NCBI GenBank assembly: GCA_024741835.1
Contig: JAENRP010000179.1
Span: 1,351-65,350 of the forward strand
Length of the DNA: 64,000 nucleotides
Direction of reading: 5' to 3'
Source: Diplocarpon mali
Taxonomy: Eukaryota; Ascomycota; Leotiomycetes; Helotiales; Drepanopezizaceae
Shown here: piece after piece, positions 34,632 to 44,271 of the stretch
Layout of the letters: the number at the start of each line of letters is the position of its first letter
How positions within the stretch are numbered: position 1 is the stretch's first letter
The notes under the pieces: generated by a model
The model's database searches: none
Seen by the model: only the letters and a program-made list of their open reading frames with translations
What the model was told of the DNA's origin: nothing
Program-made: the position numbers and the translations under genes

Positions 34632-35347
34632 TTGCCTATGACCTTCCTTTTGTACCATAATACCTCACTGGATGTCGGGGTGTTGGTTGTCTAAAGTGGC
34701 GTTTTGGTTGATAAACATGAGTAAGGTATCCTTAGGAGGCTTGTTTGTGGCGATAGTTCATTTTGCATCAGAAGAAAATTGCGGTATATGCTATGCAGAA
34801 TGAATTCTGAAGTCGCGCTGTGCTGTGCTGTGAATTTAGCCATGTTTCCTATATTTCAAGTTCCCACAAGTGTGGGCAAATTACTGGTATTGGGTTTCTC
34901 CTAAGAGTTGAATTCCAATTATCGAATCAAAGCAATCAGTCTGACATTTGCAATTGTCAAATCCACTAGTAAACCCCATTGTTTCAGTTGGCTACTCAGC
35001 GTCGGTGATTATATTGGCCACCCTGCTTCACTTGTGGCGAATATAATATTACGATAGCCCTCGTACATTGAAGCGGAGCTATCTGTTCTGACTTGCCAAG
35101 CCCAAGTCGCTTTATCTTTCACATTGCATCATTGGTTATAATTGATTTATCCATCCTCATACTTTCATCTATACTACAGGAATTGAACATAAGCTTCCGT
35201 GCAACTTCACATATTGAAGGTCCTCGGGGCTTCCCTCGAACAATACGCCTAGAATTTACGTAACGGTGTGGAACAGGGCAGAAGCGACACCAGAGGGCGG
35301 TAGATAATCTTCGCGTTCGTGGTATACTTTCCCATCCTGTAATCCAG
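34632..35347. other. Intergenic between convergent genes
   Basis: About 716 bp between the NOP58 stop and the stop of a minus-strand gene. It probably holds both 3-prime untranslated regions. No repeat or RNA gene was recognised. Confidence 0.4.
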
Positions 35348-36094
35348 TCAGCCAAATACTCTTGCACATCTTGAACGGAAGCGGGACGATATATCCGACC
35401 TTTCGATTCCCTTCGACCGAGCATAACTGCTCCTGCCTCCTTTGATACTACCATTCTCTCCCGCCGGCCCCAGACGAAGCACCTCTTTTTCCAAGCGAGC
35501 CATGATGTCAAGCGTCGTAATCCGCAGACCTACCAAAGTCTCCTTATGACTCCCAGCTCCTCTTGTAATAGCAAGGTCGAGAAGATGAAGGGCTGCGTAC
35601 ATATGCTCTCTCGCTGTCGCCAGTGGGGCAATGGTGGCTATGAGCTGGATGGTTTCGATCCGAGTACCGAGATGAAGAGATGATGAGTCGAGCAGCTCAA
35701 TACATCGGTGATGACAGAGATCGAGATCGCCATCGAGATAAGCTCCTTGTGCCTATCACGCACCGGGTTTGAATCAACATGTTTTCTTAAGAACTCGTGA
35801 GATTGGTGGGTAACTTACACGTTTGAACTGAGAGAGAAAGGCTTCAGTCTTAAGTCTAGCAATGAAAATTTCTGACGTCGATGAAACTAGGACGTGTTCA
35901 TCTTCTCGATGCTCTGCTATTGTTGTTTCTGTCAACCGTGATCCGAACTTTCGTCGAATATTTCCGATCGGTGTGCTTGATTTGCTATGCTGCTCGGTGG
36001 TGATTCTAGAACGGAATGGATTCAGTAGAGATCCGTTTCGCGGAGAGCTTCTCTTGTGGCGGAGAGGACCCTGTGGCTGGCGGTCGACGTTCAT
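35348..36094 (-). CDS. Unknown helical protein; 5-prime end incomplete
   Basis: Two joined exons on the minus strand, 36094-35820 (ending at about 35819) and 35752-35348, are linked by a 66-bp intron starting GTAAGT and ending GATAG, with the frame preserved. From the internal ATG at 36094 this gives 226 aa. The frame stays open upstream to about 36230 without an ATG, and a CTAAC-AG acceptor lies near 36225, so a short first exon probably exists further upstream. The first half is basic and rich in Arg, Ser and Pro; the second half looks alpha-helical (CIELLDSSSLHLGTRIETIQ, then AREHMYAALHLLDLAITRGA), with a TPR-like feel. I do not recognise it. Support comes from the clean splice junction and coding-like codons across it, not from homology. 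Confidence 0.55.
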
Positions 36095-37182
36095 TTCCCA
36101 GATGGTTTTGGTAGTGCTTCGAAAAGTTGGTGACGGATCGCGCTTTTGACGCGGAATGGCCTTCTTGAATTTGAGAATTAGATCTCTACAGGCGAAATTG
36201 AAGTGATACTCACGTATTGGGATTCTTAGATACTTGCTTGCACAACGTTAGTTGCCCTCCCTCCGAGACTTAGAAATCATGAGTGAAAGATTGCAATTAT
36301 CTCCCCTTCTATGCACTTGTGTGGAATTCAAATATGATAATCATCAGAACATGAGATCAACCTAGCTCCCCCAAGTGTAGAATTAAAGTGGCGTATATAT
36401 GTATCTATGGTCTTCTTGGCATCAACCCCCCTTTCTCACCTCTCGCTAAATTTCAAAATCTTCGACTCGCGACTTGTCAAGAGTAGCAGCTTGAAAATAT
36501 TAAATGATGTTTGTTCAGAGTGAGGACAACATCTCTAAAGCATAGTTTGAGTTGATTTCTAGTAACACTGGATTCAATAAACTATTAAAGACCCACGATT
36601 CATCGGGATAAATGTGCTCTTCGAAGCTGTTCTAACTTATTTACTTATGCCCCTCGACTTCACCGACCGTTATTTTTAGCTCGCAAGATGATGGAACAGC
36701 GATAACCAGGTGAATCAGTGGTCCTTGGCGGACTTAAGGCCTCAAGGTCATACAATTTTCACAACAAGGACTAGTAGCGGTAGCAGACCTGTGAATTGAT
36801 GTAAGACATTCTCTCAAGACTGTCTGCTCCTCGAGAATGTACTGCCCCGAAGTAAAATCCAAGTAGAACCCTTCATAAAATTGGAAAAACTTGGGCGAAC
36901 TTCATGGCCTACAGAGTTAGCTTGGTTAGATAAAATATTACTATGTGATTTTTGTACAAACAGATTTCTTTTAGCTAGCTATTTGTGTGTCACAAAATAT
37001 AGACTATCTTTATTTTGTTTTCCGCGCAAATATGGAGTATACGTATGCATTGAGCTTTTTGAGCTTCGAAAAAATGTATCAGGACTAAGTCCACGCTAGT
37101 CCTCGCTTCCAAGAATCTCAGCCTTGCCTCTTTGCCTAGTTTTAACAGCCAACCGTTAAAACCCCACCGCAATAGAACAAAC
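36095..37182. other. Intergenic, probable missing first exon of the upstream minus-strand gene plus RS-Hub1 promoter
   Basis: About 1.1 kb between two divergent genes. The left 150 bp continue the open frame of the unknown minus-strand gene. The rest is moderately AT-rich with no supported gene. Confidence 0.4.
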
Positions 37183-37836
37183 ATGGCAGACCCCATATCG
37201 CGTTCCCGTTCGCCCTCACAAGGACCTTCAAGACGACGAAGCCGTTCGCCCCCTCGTCGTTCCGAATCGGACAGGGAGCGCACCCGAGATCGTCGCGACA
37301 AGCCGCGAGGTGGCGGCGGAGGCTTCAAATGGAAGGACAAGCGTAGCAACAACGATGAGCGAGAAGGCGGAGGGAAGAGATTAGAGCGCGGGTACCGCAA
37401 TCGCTCGCGTTCGCCGCGCCGAGAAAGAGAGAAGCCAAGCGAGAACAAGGAAAGCAAGGGCAGTTCGGTGGAGGACAAGTTCGGTGTAGCAGACAAGTTC
37501 GGGCCCTCGAAAGCGAAGAAGTCGGCGGAGAACACGGATGCCCCGCCCGAGAGAGCGCCTGCTACGCTTTCCGCACCACAAGCTGCTGCTCATGGCGAGC
37601 CAATGATTATCGTACATGTCAACGATCGTCTGGGGACCAAGGCGGCCATCCCTTGTCTGGCATCGGATCCCATCAAACTGTTCAAGGCACAGGTTGCGGC
37701 GAGAATTGGGAGACAGCCGCATGAGATCCTACTAAAGAGACAAGGAGAGAGGCCGTTCAAGGACCAGTTGACATTAGAAGATTACGGAGTTAGCAATGGG
37801 GTTCAGATTGATTTGGAGATTGACACTGGGGAGTAG
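37183..37836 (+). CDS. Hub1/UBL5 ubiquitin-like protein with N-terminal RS domain
   Basis: A single exon of 217 aa from ATG 37183. Residues 1-95 are Arg/Ser/Asp/Glu-rich with repeated SRSRSP and RSRSPRR patterns, typical of splicing-factor RS domains. Residues 141-217 match the ubiquitin-like fold of Hub1/UBL5: VNDRLGTKAAIPC at the start and ILLKRQGERPFKDQLTLEDY near the end, where UBL5 has NDRLGKK and FKDHVSLGDY. Hub1 is not conjugated like ubiquitin; it binds Snu66 of the tri-snRNP and tunes splice-site choice. The C-terminus here ends IDTGE, with neither a di-Gly nor the di-Tyr ending of classic Hub1. The RS fusion gives the protein a second likely link to the spliceosome. The UBL match is clear; functional equivalence to Hub1 is inferred. 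Confidence 0.82.
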   Translation: MADPISRSRSPSQGPSRRRSRSPPRRSESDRERTRDRRDKPRGGGGGFKWKDKRSNNDEREGGGKRLERGYRNRSRSPRREREKPSENKESKGSSVEDKFGVADKFGPSKAKKSAENTDAPPERAPATLSAPQAAAHGEPMIIVHVNDRLGTKAAIPCLASDPIKLFKAQVAARIGRQPHEILLKRQGERPFKDQLTLEDYGVSNGVQIDLEIDTGE

Positions 37837-38046
37837 GTCTGGATGGATGGTCAAACCGACGTCGACGACTGGGCCCCTAAGCTGGATAGGGACTGCGCCT
37901 ATCAGACCCCTAAACTAAGTGCTCATATGCAAAATAAATGGTGATGCTTCGATAGCCTCAAAAGGTTGACTTTTTCTTATCGCGATAAGCCTCGCTACTC
38001 TACGACATCACCTCCCCATCTCTCTACAACACCAACAACATCACCA

Positions 38047-38079
38047 ATGCCTAGATTCGCCCTCGAGCAGAAATGCTAA
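38047..38079 (+). other. Upstream ORF overlapping the GPI15 start codon
   Basis: ATG 38047 opens ten codons and stops with TAA at 38077-38079, two bases past the main ATG at 38073. This arrangement would allow termination-reinitiation at the main start. It is seen in the sequence; use in the cell is unknown. Confidence 0.5.
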
Positions 38080-38807
38080 CCACAAGTCCACATCTGCGGA
38101 CGAGTCGCCCTTCTCCAACAACCGTCGAGTACACCGTCTCGACTTCACCAACCCTCACACTTCCCCTCCGTCTCCTTATCATCTTCACATTCATCTTGCG
38201 CCTCGCCGTCGCACTCGTGGTCCTTCTGCTCCTATACTCCAGATACCTGCTCACCTCGCACGCCTCTCTCGAACAAGGATCTGCGACAGTTTCAAAAACC
38301 CTATCGCAAGATTACGTCTACCAAGCCCTGGGCGCCATACACCGCACCTGCCTCGGGACGCTCATATCCCTCGTCGCGACGCGAACCCCCCTCGCCCTCC
38401 ACCTGACAATCTCCTTGTGTCTCATCTACCTCATCTCTCTGCGGCTCCACACAACCGAGTCGCTGCTCGTACTCCGCGGTCTGGGGATCCAGACTTCGTC
38501 GTCTTCAGACACCTACCTGAGTAGTAGCACGACCCGCTTCATACCGACCGAGAAGATCCAGGACATACTGGTCAATGAAGCTTTTCGAGGATTCGAGGTG
38601 AGGTATTACTTGGTGGTGGTGGTGGAAGGGGAGGAGAATGTTGTGGTTGTCTTTCCAAGGTTGTTGCCCAGGAGGGACACGGTAGAGAAGGTCTGGAGGG
38701 GGTGTAGAGCTTGTTTGTTCGAGGGAGTAAAGGAGAAAGTCAAGGACAAGGAGTCTCCCGGTCGCGATGAAACAGGTGGGGAGTTGAAAGGAAGGGATAC
38801 CAGTTAG
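38073..38807 (+). CDS. GPI15: GPI-GlcNAc transferase complex subunit PIG-H / GPI15
   Basis: A single exon of 244 aa. Two hydrophobic helices (near residues 32-56 and 106-124) are followed by the PIG-H domain: TTESLLVLRGLGIQTSSSSD, FIPTEKIQDILVNEAFRGFE, then VRYYLVVVVEG and VVVFPRLLPRRDTVEKVWRG. PIG-H/Gpi15 is a small subunit of the ER enzyme that transfers GlcNAc to phosphatidylinositol, the first step of GPI-anchor synthesis. The N-terminal Ser/Thr/Pro-rich stretch faces the cytosol if usual topology holds. An 11-codon upstream ORF overlaps the start. The tail of about 25 charged residues is not conserved in the family as I know it. Confidence 0.85.
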   Translation: MLTTSPHLRTSRPSPTTVEYTVSTSPTLTLPLRLLIIFTFILRLAVALVVLLLLYSRYLLTSHASLEQGSATVSKTLSQDYVYQALGAIHRTCLGTLISLVATRTPLALHLTISLCLIYLISLRLHTTESLLVLRGLGIQTSSSSDTYLSSSTTRFIPTEKIQDILVNEAFRGFEVRYYLVVVVEGEENVVVVFPRLLPRRDTVEKVWRGCRACLFEGVKEKVKDKESPGRDETGGELKGRDTS

Positions 38808-38921
38808 TTTTTCCGAGAGGGGCGTCACGTTTTGCGATTTATGTCAAGAGTACCTTGGTTGGCCGAGACTTTGTACATTATTGTAGCTGCAATAGCACTT
38901 CACGTGGGTTTAGCCCCACGT

Positions 38922-40970
38922 CTACTCATCCACCTTCTCCACCGGGGTATCGTCAACCACAGCAGGTTTGTTCAGGCGTCTGAAGCCTTGGAGCTTCATG
39001 TCTGCCGAATTCTCAAACCCTTTCCGAACCGCGTACTTCTCGTTGATCACGTCCACTGTATCCATCCTCAGCTTCTCCATGACAGGCGTGTAAAGGCCCT
39101 GAAGCCTCGGCATGTCTCCGCCACCAAAGACTTTCTGACTCCTGCTCGCCTTCTTCACCTCTCCAAGGCTCAACTCCCCAGCATCCTTACCCTGTTTGGC
39201 CACCGCGTCCAGGAGAGTGCTCGCCAGAATCTCGTCGACTTTCCGCTCTCTCCAGACCTTCCAGAGCTCGTCCATGATTCCTGCCGTGCCGTATTTGGCA
39301 TCACCGCTTCTTGGGTCGTCGCCAACGTAATGCCATTGGATCACGTCTCTCCTGCCGGGGTCATCTTCGCGCGGGAAGACGCAGTTCCAGAGAACAAGAG
39401 GCGTGTCTGTGGCCATCTCGTATGCCGGCCTGCCAGGGTTATTCTCAACATCCAGCAACTCCGTGATGATAGATGGCTTCTCGAGACCTTGTCCGACGAG
39501 AAAGAGTATCGCTACCATGTGCCTAACCTGGTGCCACAGGAAAGCAGACCCGTGAAGTGTGAACGTGTACACTTTCGGATTTCCATTCGGCACCACGGAA
39601 GTAGACGCGAAGTCTGTCCCGTTGACGAACGCCAATCCACTCGTCGAGTCATCGACTTCTTCAATGTCAGACAAGAAGATCCTTCGCTCAAAGTTGGAAA
39701 TCTGCTTTCCCGGATCCACCTTGCAAAAGTTTCTGAAATCATGCACACCTTCGTATAACTTGGCTGCTTCTCTCATCTTCTCAATATCGAGCCAGCCATC
39801 CCTCATCTTGCCTTCCAGCGCCACTTGGTTTTTCTGGAGAGGGAGCTCCAGCTGAGAAGGCGTAGGCATGAATGCTGGCTGCGTGAAGAAATACCGGTAT
39901 TGGCGTTCCCGACAGGAGAAACGTGCCGAGAAGTCTCGAGGTGGCGCTGGGCACCAAGCCAAAATCCTGATGTCTGGAGGAAGAAGTCGGTTGAGCAGGG
40001 AGCAGTAGGGGATCTCGTCTGCCACGGGGTCGAAATTTAGAGAGTCTTCGCAGTCGGGATCTGAGAGAACGAGATCGGGCGTAGGGTTTGTCTGGGGCGA
40101 GATACGGGATGGTGCCAGGGCTGGAGAGGCCATTTCTAGGGAGCCGGGTCTGGCGTAAGAATTGAAGCATTGCCGGGATTCCACAGTTTGGGGAACAGTT
40201 GTAGGAACGGACTCCTGGTCGTTCACCGACGTCGTTTCTCCTTGCACGGTAGACCGTCCTCCCAAGTCTTCAACCGCCTTGTCTTCCCTCCTTTTCGCCA
40301 TCGGCCGATTACTCCTAACTCTGATACCAATCACCTGCCCGAATGCACTCACCCCCTTGTCCGTCCTCCCGCACTTACTGTACTCACATCCGTCCCAGTT
40401 CACCTCGCCTGGCTCTCGTGGATTAGCAACGTCTGGGAAAATAAGCCTGGCCTTGTTGAAGGCTTTCCACAACTCCTCTTCAATAGTTGGAAGGGGCGTG
40501 AAGCCTTTTGTGCATTCGAAGCCGTTGTAGCGCTTTCCCAGATAGGCGAGCTTGAATGCTACGAGGCGAGTGTTATACTTGGAGGGATCAAAAGACCGTT
40601 CCGTACGTGGCTTCTTGCAAGATTTCTTCTTCTCTGGCGTTGAGACGACACTGTTTTCCTGCTTTAGTTTTCCCAATCTGGGCAATATTGGAAATGAGAC
40701 ATCGTACCCAAGATTCTTGCTCTTCAGCTCATTCTCCAGTTGGGTAACCCTCTCGATCAATTTCTCCTGACTCCATGCCGCGTAATCCGCGGAGGATTCT
40801 TCTGCTTTCTCCGCTCCCATTTTCTCCCGATATGCCTTCGTAAGAACAGCCCGTTTTTCCTTCCTGCCCGCGGCGTTCCTAGTCCACCGACCGCTTCTTG
40901 ACATCAAACCTGTGGAGACCAGACGACAGGGTTCAAACTGTCTTAATGTAGGACAGAAGAGGAGCCGCAT
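38922..40970 (-). CDS. DEG1: tRNA pseudouridine(38/39) synthase, PUS3/DEG1
   Basis: A single exon of 682 aa on the minus strand. The TruA-type synthase core starts near residue 135 (AFKLAYLGKRYNGFECTKG). The catalytic aspartate is Asp204 in CGRTDKGVSAFGQVIGIRVR. Later motifs include RDFSARFSCRERQYRYFF, HDFRNFCKVDPGKQISNFER and FLWHQVRHMVAILFLVGQGL. The family modifies U38 and U39 in tRNA anticodon arms; yeast Deg1 does so in nucleus and cytoplasm. The protein is longer than yeast Deg1 (442 aa) because of a 130-residue leader and an insert around residues 220-310 that is Ser/Pro-rich. The first Met gives an Arg-rich, hydroxylated N-terminus; an internal Met at residue 23 is an alternative. It is divergent from the GTPase gene, with starts 161 bp apart. 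Confidence 0.93.
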   Translation of the reverse strand: MRLLFCPTLRQFEPCRLVSTGLMSRSGRWTRNAAGRKEKRAVLTKAYREKMGAEKAEESSADYAAWSQEKLIERVTQLENELKSKNLGYDVSFPILPRLGKLKQENSVVSTPEKKKSCKKPRTERSFDPSKYNTRLVAFKLAYLGKRYNGFECTKGFTPLPTIEEELWKAFNKARLIFPDVANPREPGEVNWDGCEYSKCGRTDKGVSAFGQVIGIRVRSNRPMAKRREDKAVEDLGGRSTVQGETTSVNDQESVPTTVPQTVESRQCFNSYARPGSLEMASPALAPSRISPQTNPTPDLVLSDPDCEDSLNFDPVADEIPYCSLLNRLLPPDIRILAWCPAPPRDFSARFSCRERQYRYFFTQPAFMPTPSQLELPLQKNQVALEGKMRDGWLDIEKMREAAKLYEGVHDFRNFCKVDPGKQISNFERRIFLSDIEEVDDSTSGLAFVNGTDFASTSVVPNGNPKVYTFTLHGSAFLWHQVRHMVAILFLVGQGLEKPSIITELLDVENNPGRPAYEMATDTPLVLWNCVFPREDDPGRRDVIQWHYVGDDPRSGDAKYGTAGIMDELWKVWRERKVDEILASTLLDAVAKQGKDAGELSLGEVKKASRSQKVFGGGDMPRLQGLYTPVMEKLRMDTVDVINEKYAVRKGFENSADMKLQGFRRLNKPAVVDDTPVEKVDE

Positions 40971-41131
40971 GCCCTCCTACCATGGACTCATCGGGTGTGT
41001 GCGGCAAATTTTTTGACATTTTTCGAGAATGTCACGGGTTGCCTGCACGTGGCGAGCGCTAAGAATTGCTTGTCCCGTGAGCGATGATTTCCCAAAGATA
41101 ATCCCGGGATGGAGGTTAGAACGAGATAAAT
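40971..41131. promoter_or_regulatory. Bidirectional promoter DEG1 / Rho-like GTPase
   Basis: A 161-bp gap between divergent starts, the tightest in the window. It must contain both promoters unless transcription starts overlap. No TATA box was recognised. Confidence 0.45.
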
Positions 41132-41917
41132 ATGGGGGATATTGAGACGCCTCAGGTTTCGATTCTGCTGCTTGGGGATTCCGGGTGCGGAAAGAGTACC
41201 TTTCTTTCGTACGTTTACTGTGCTTCGTTGGTATCCCGATCACCATCAGCAACGTGCATTCATGTCTATTGATTGACTCGGGGGGCTGACTCAACCCTCA
41301 TCAAGTCGAATCAGCAAGGGCTCAGCATATCACGATAGCAAGGTCTCTCTAGCTCTGCTTCGTGACAGAGACCAACCTTTCGTCTTCGACATCACGTTTT
41401 TCAACCGCCCGTATCGATTCGAGTTCCAGGATACAGCAAGCCCGGAAAACTGGACGCTCCTGCAGCCGGATGTCATCGTACTATGTTACGATATCTCTTC
41501 GAGGCTTTCGCTCGTCAATGCTCAGCGGGTTGTAAGGCGTTCACTTTTGCTGCCGCGTATCGGAGTCATCGATGCAACGACGTTCAGCACTTTGGACTCC
41601 ACAGGAGAAATGGAGCTGACCCATTACAGTGGATCAATGAGGTCAAGAGGATCTTTACTCCGAAGAAGGAATTGCCGGTCCTATTTCTAGGCTTGAAGAG
41701 AGACCTTCGAAGTGCGAAAGACGAGAACGGCATCATCGACCCCCAGGAAGCCTATCGCGTCGCGCAAGAGATGCGATGCGATCGTTATTTGGAATGCAGC
41801 GCAATGACCGGCGAGCTAGTCCACGAGGTGTTTGAAGACATTTGCAGGACGGCTGCGATGAGTGGAAAGAAGGAAGGCAATGGAGGTTTAAGCGAAGGTG
41901 GTTGTGATGTTATGTGA
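41132..41917 (+). CDS. Rho/Ras-like small GTPase with divergent G motifs and CaaX end
   Basis: Three exons, 41132-41208, 41306-41531 and 41630-41917, encode 196 aa. Introns are 97 and 98 bp (GTACGT and GTAAGG donors). The P-loop is GDSGCGKS (near residues 16-23). The G3 motif reads DTAS instead of DTAG and is followed by PENW, so the usual catalytic Gln is absent. The G4 motif reads LKRD instead of NKxD/TKxD, and G5 reads ECSAM. The protein ends CDVM, a CaaX box for prenylation and membrane attachment. The region YLECSAMTGELVHEVFEDI resembles Rho proteins. An intact P-loop with altered G3 and G4 suggests weak GTP hydrolysis or altered nucleotide choice; this is inference. The precise subfamily is unknown to me. 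Confidence 0.8.
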
Positions 41918-43325
41918 AAATAAATCCACCGGGGCCTTGGACTCTGTCACAGGACATACAAGAGATTCTTGGGAGCACGTATGGGATGGTTACTTGTAAG
42001 ATTTAATCAATATAATCTGTGTACAATTCTCTCCATGCTGAGAGTGCACTCATACCAAGGCCTGTGAAGGGGGGCGGACGGGTAAGGTGATATGGTGTGA
42101 TTTCGATCGACGTGTATATCGGTGTCAATTGTCAGAACATATCCTATTCATGATACTGTGATGGAATACATGTGTTCGTCTCTTCGGTCTAGGGACTGCA
42201 GTACTCCCGACAGCGTGGGCACCGGGAGAAGCTCCCCAAGATCATACGCAGCCTCTGTCTGGGGATGGAGTAGAGGGTTGACAATGACATGGGGCGTGAT
42301 CGACACATCGACCACGGGTTTGGTTTGGGTTCGGAATTACACATGTTATCTAACGTGCCGTTTACCACCTCAGCACTAAGTTTGAGCGCAGTTTTGTAAT
42401 ACGGTTTGAACGAAACAGTACTGCGGCGCCGCGGGGCCGATCTCTACCGGTTGGAAAAACAACAGGTTTGGCGAGAGGTCCGAAGTCGCGTTCCGAAGGG
42501 AAAAGTAGCCGTCTTCACACTGTGGATCTCTTATTCCTTGTCCAGAACCATGCGGTGGAACTGGAAATTCCCAGCCTTTTAAGTGAATGGCAGATACTTG
42601 CAGGTCGAATCCGACTGTCTTGTACAGCTAGGTATAACACAGCTGACGCCCTTGACTGCACCAGCTACCGATTTGTCGGTCCGAACTGGAAAATCGCGGT
42701 ACCCGCAACGCATATCTTCCAACTACTGTCAGCACAGTTTTGCAAAAGTATGACGACTCAGGCCAGCTTCGCGGATGATTCCCGCAAAACGGATGTCTGC
42801 TCCATGACGCAGAGTCGATTCCTGATTTAAGCTATCGTACTCCTCTTGGAACCCGGCGAAATCGAGTTGCAGGACAAGCCCTTGTGCCTGGTGCGGTGAG
42901 TACGATGCTCCCTAGCGACCCGAGCGAATTTGACTGCCGCTCAATGCTTGCTGATCACGAGGTGAGAATTTGTCTAAAATTTCATTCGGAACAGAACCTA
43001 GTCATCACCACGGCATTCCGCAATGTCAGAGTCAGCGCCAGAACCAATGGGTTCCTCCATCGTATTTTCTTTGGTGCACTCAAGATGAGCAGTAGGGCGC
43101 AGGCGTGGGAGATGATAATAGGTTATAGAGCCCTCGTCTCGGAACCTCTGCTCTTGCACGGCATGTATGGTGCACAACTACAGTATCTAATGACTCATAC
43201 TACAGCATGTTTTCTCGAGATGTGGATGTAAATCATTCATTGAACTAATACGAACTGGCCAATCTATATGTTATCATGCTTCGATCCCACTCCCGCAACG
43301 TCTCTCAGCTCTCGCTGTTGTCCGC
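41918..43325. other. Intergenic, no gene seen
   Basis: About 1.4 kb between the GTPase stop and the stop of the secreted-protein gene. Two plus-strand frames of about 120 codons (42468-42830 and 42884-43231) show no family resemblance and no joining splice sites that I trust. Confidence 0.4.
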
Positions 43326-44131
43326 TCACTCGTACTGGTAAGGGACAGCGCCGTCATACAGCGCAGTCTGGAACCGGAATGCAATGCATGTGGAGGTAGG
43401 TTCTGTCCTAGCCAAAGCATAGATCAGGTAACTAGTACCGTCGCTACCAAGGTCCGCCGGGCAGGCCGTGAATGATTTGCCGTCGAAGGTCACGTAACCG
43501 GCATCACCATTCGCTTTCTGAGGGCTGTATTCGAATGGCGCTGTCGCATGTTAGCATGTACCATTGACTAGGTTGATAGAGGTAGGTGGATGGCATACTT
43601 GCTGAACTGGAATCTAGAAGGGCACCGCTGTGAGCCCCGGTGAAGGATAGAGACCCATCTCCGGCAACATAGACTTGTTGACCACCGGCAACAATGCCAT
43701 CGAGGAACAAGCTGCACAGATCATCAGCAGATGATCCACTTTGAACCGTGTTCGACCTGGAATCCGTCAGAGTGGGGCTGGGACGTACCTTTTGCTCTCA
43801 GGTCGGTAGAGGAAGACCGTTGTCGTCCCAACCAGAGAACACACAACATTTGAGTTTGGTGGGCACTGTAGGATTTGATAAGTCAGTATGACTTCTCAAT
43901 GATCGAGGATCGGGGGTTGGGAGGGAGCCGCACATAAGTCTTGGTTCCATTGTTCAGGTTGAATTTCAAGCTGTTGGCGTTGATGGAGTAGCCTTGGATT
44001 GCGCTACCGCTCTTCACGGCGAAGCCCGAAAAGACATTGGGGTTGTCAGCGGGGACATCTGCACTCGTCGAAGTGGGTGCAGCGACAGCGAAGCTGGCGA
44101 GGAGCGAGAGGATGGCGGTCTTGGTGAACAT
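43326..44131 (-). CDS. Small secreted protein, fungal IgE-binding-protein/cell-wall-like family
   Basis: Four exons on the minus strand, 44131-43934, 43865-43789, 43711-43599 and 43540-43326, encode 200 aa. Introns are 68, 77 and 58 bp. A signal peptide is clear: MFTKTAILSLLASFAVAAPT, with likely cleavage after the Ala-Ala. The mature part has GGQQVYVAGDGSLSFTGAHS, a pattern shared with a family of secreted fungal proteins annotated as IgE-binding or cell-wall proteins in Aspergillus, then GYVTFDGKSFTACPADLGSD and a second Cys pair near the end. No catalytic motif is visible. An upstream TATA box and the GC-rich, well-spliced gene support expression. The family link is from memory of the motif and is moderate; the function is unknown. 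Confidence 0.75.
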
Positions 44132-44263
44132 TTTGGGAGTTTTGGGGAAGTGTGGTCTGGAAGACGAGATGGAGTGCGGGTGGTAGTAGATGGGATTAGA
44201 TTAGAGAATATGAGTGCAAGTTGCTGGTGATGAAGGGAGGGAGAGAGGCGGGCCAGAGAGCTG

Positions 44264-44271
44264 TTTATATA
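44264..44271 (-). promoter_or_regulatory. TATA box of the secreted-protein gene
   Basis: On the minus strand the sequence TATATAAA lies about 135 bp upstream of the start codon at 44131, a normal distance for a strongly regulated fungal gene. Confidence 0.5.

Noticed and set aside
42468..43231. Two plus-strand frames of about 120 codons each that might be exons of one gene
   Set aside because: No convincing donor-acceptor pair joins them in frame, and neither product resembles a known family.
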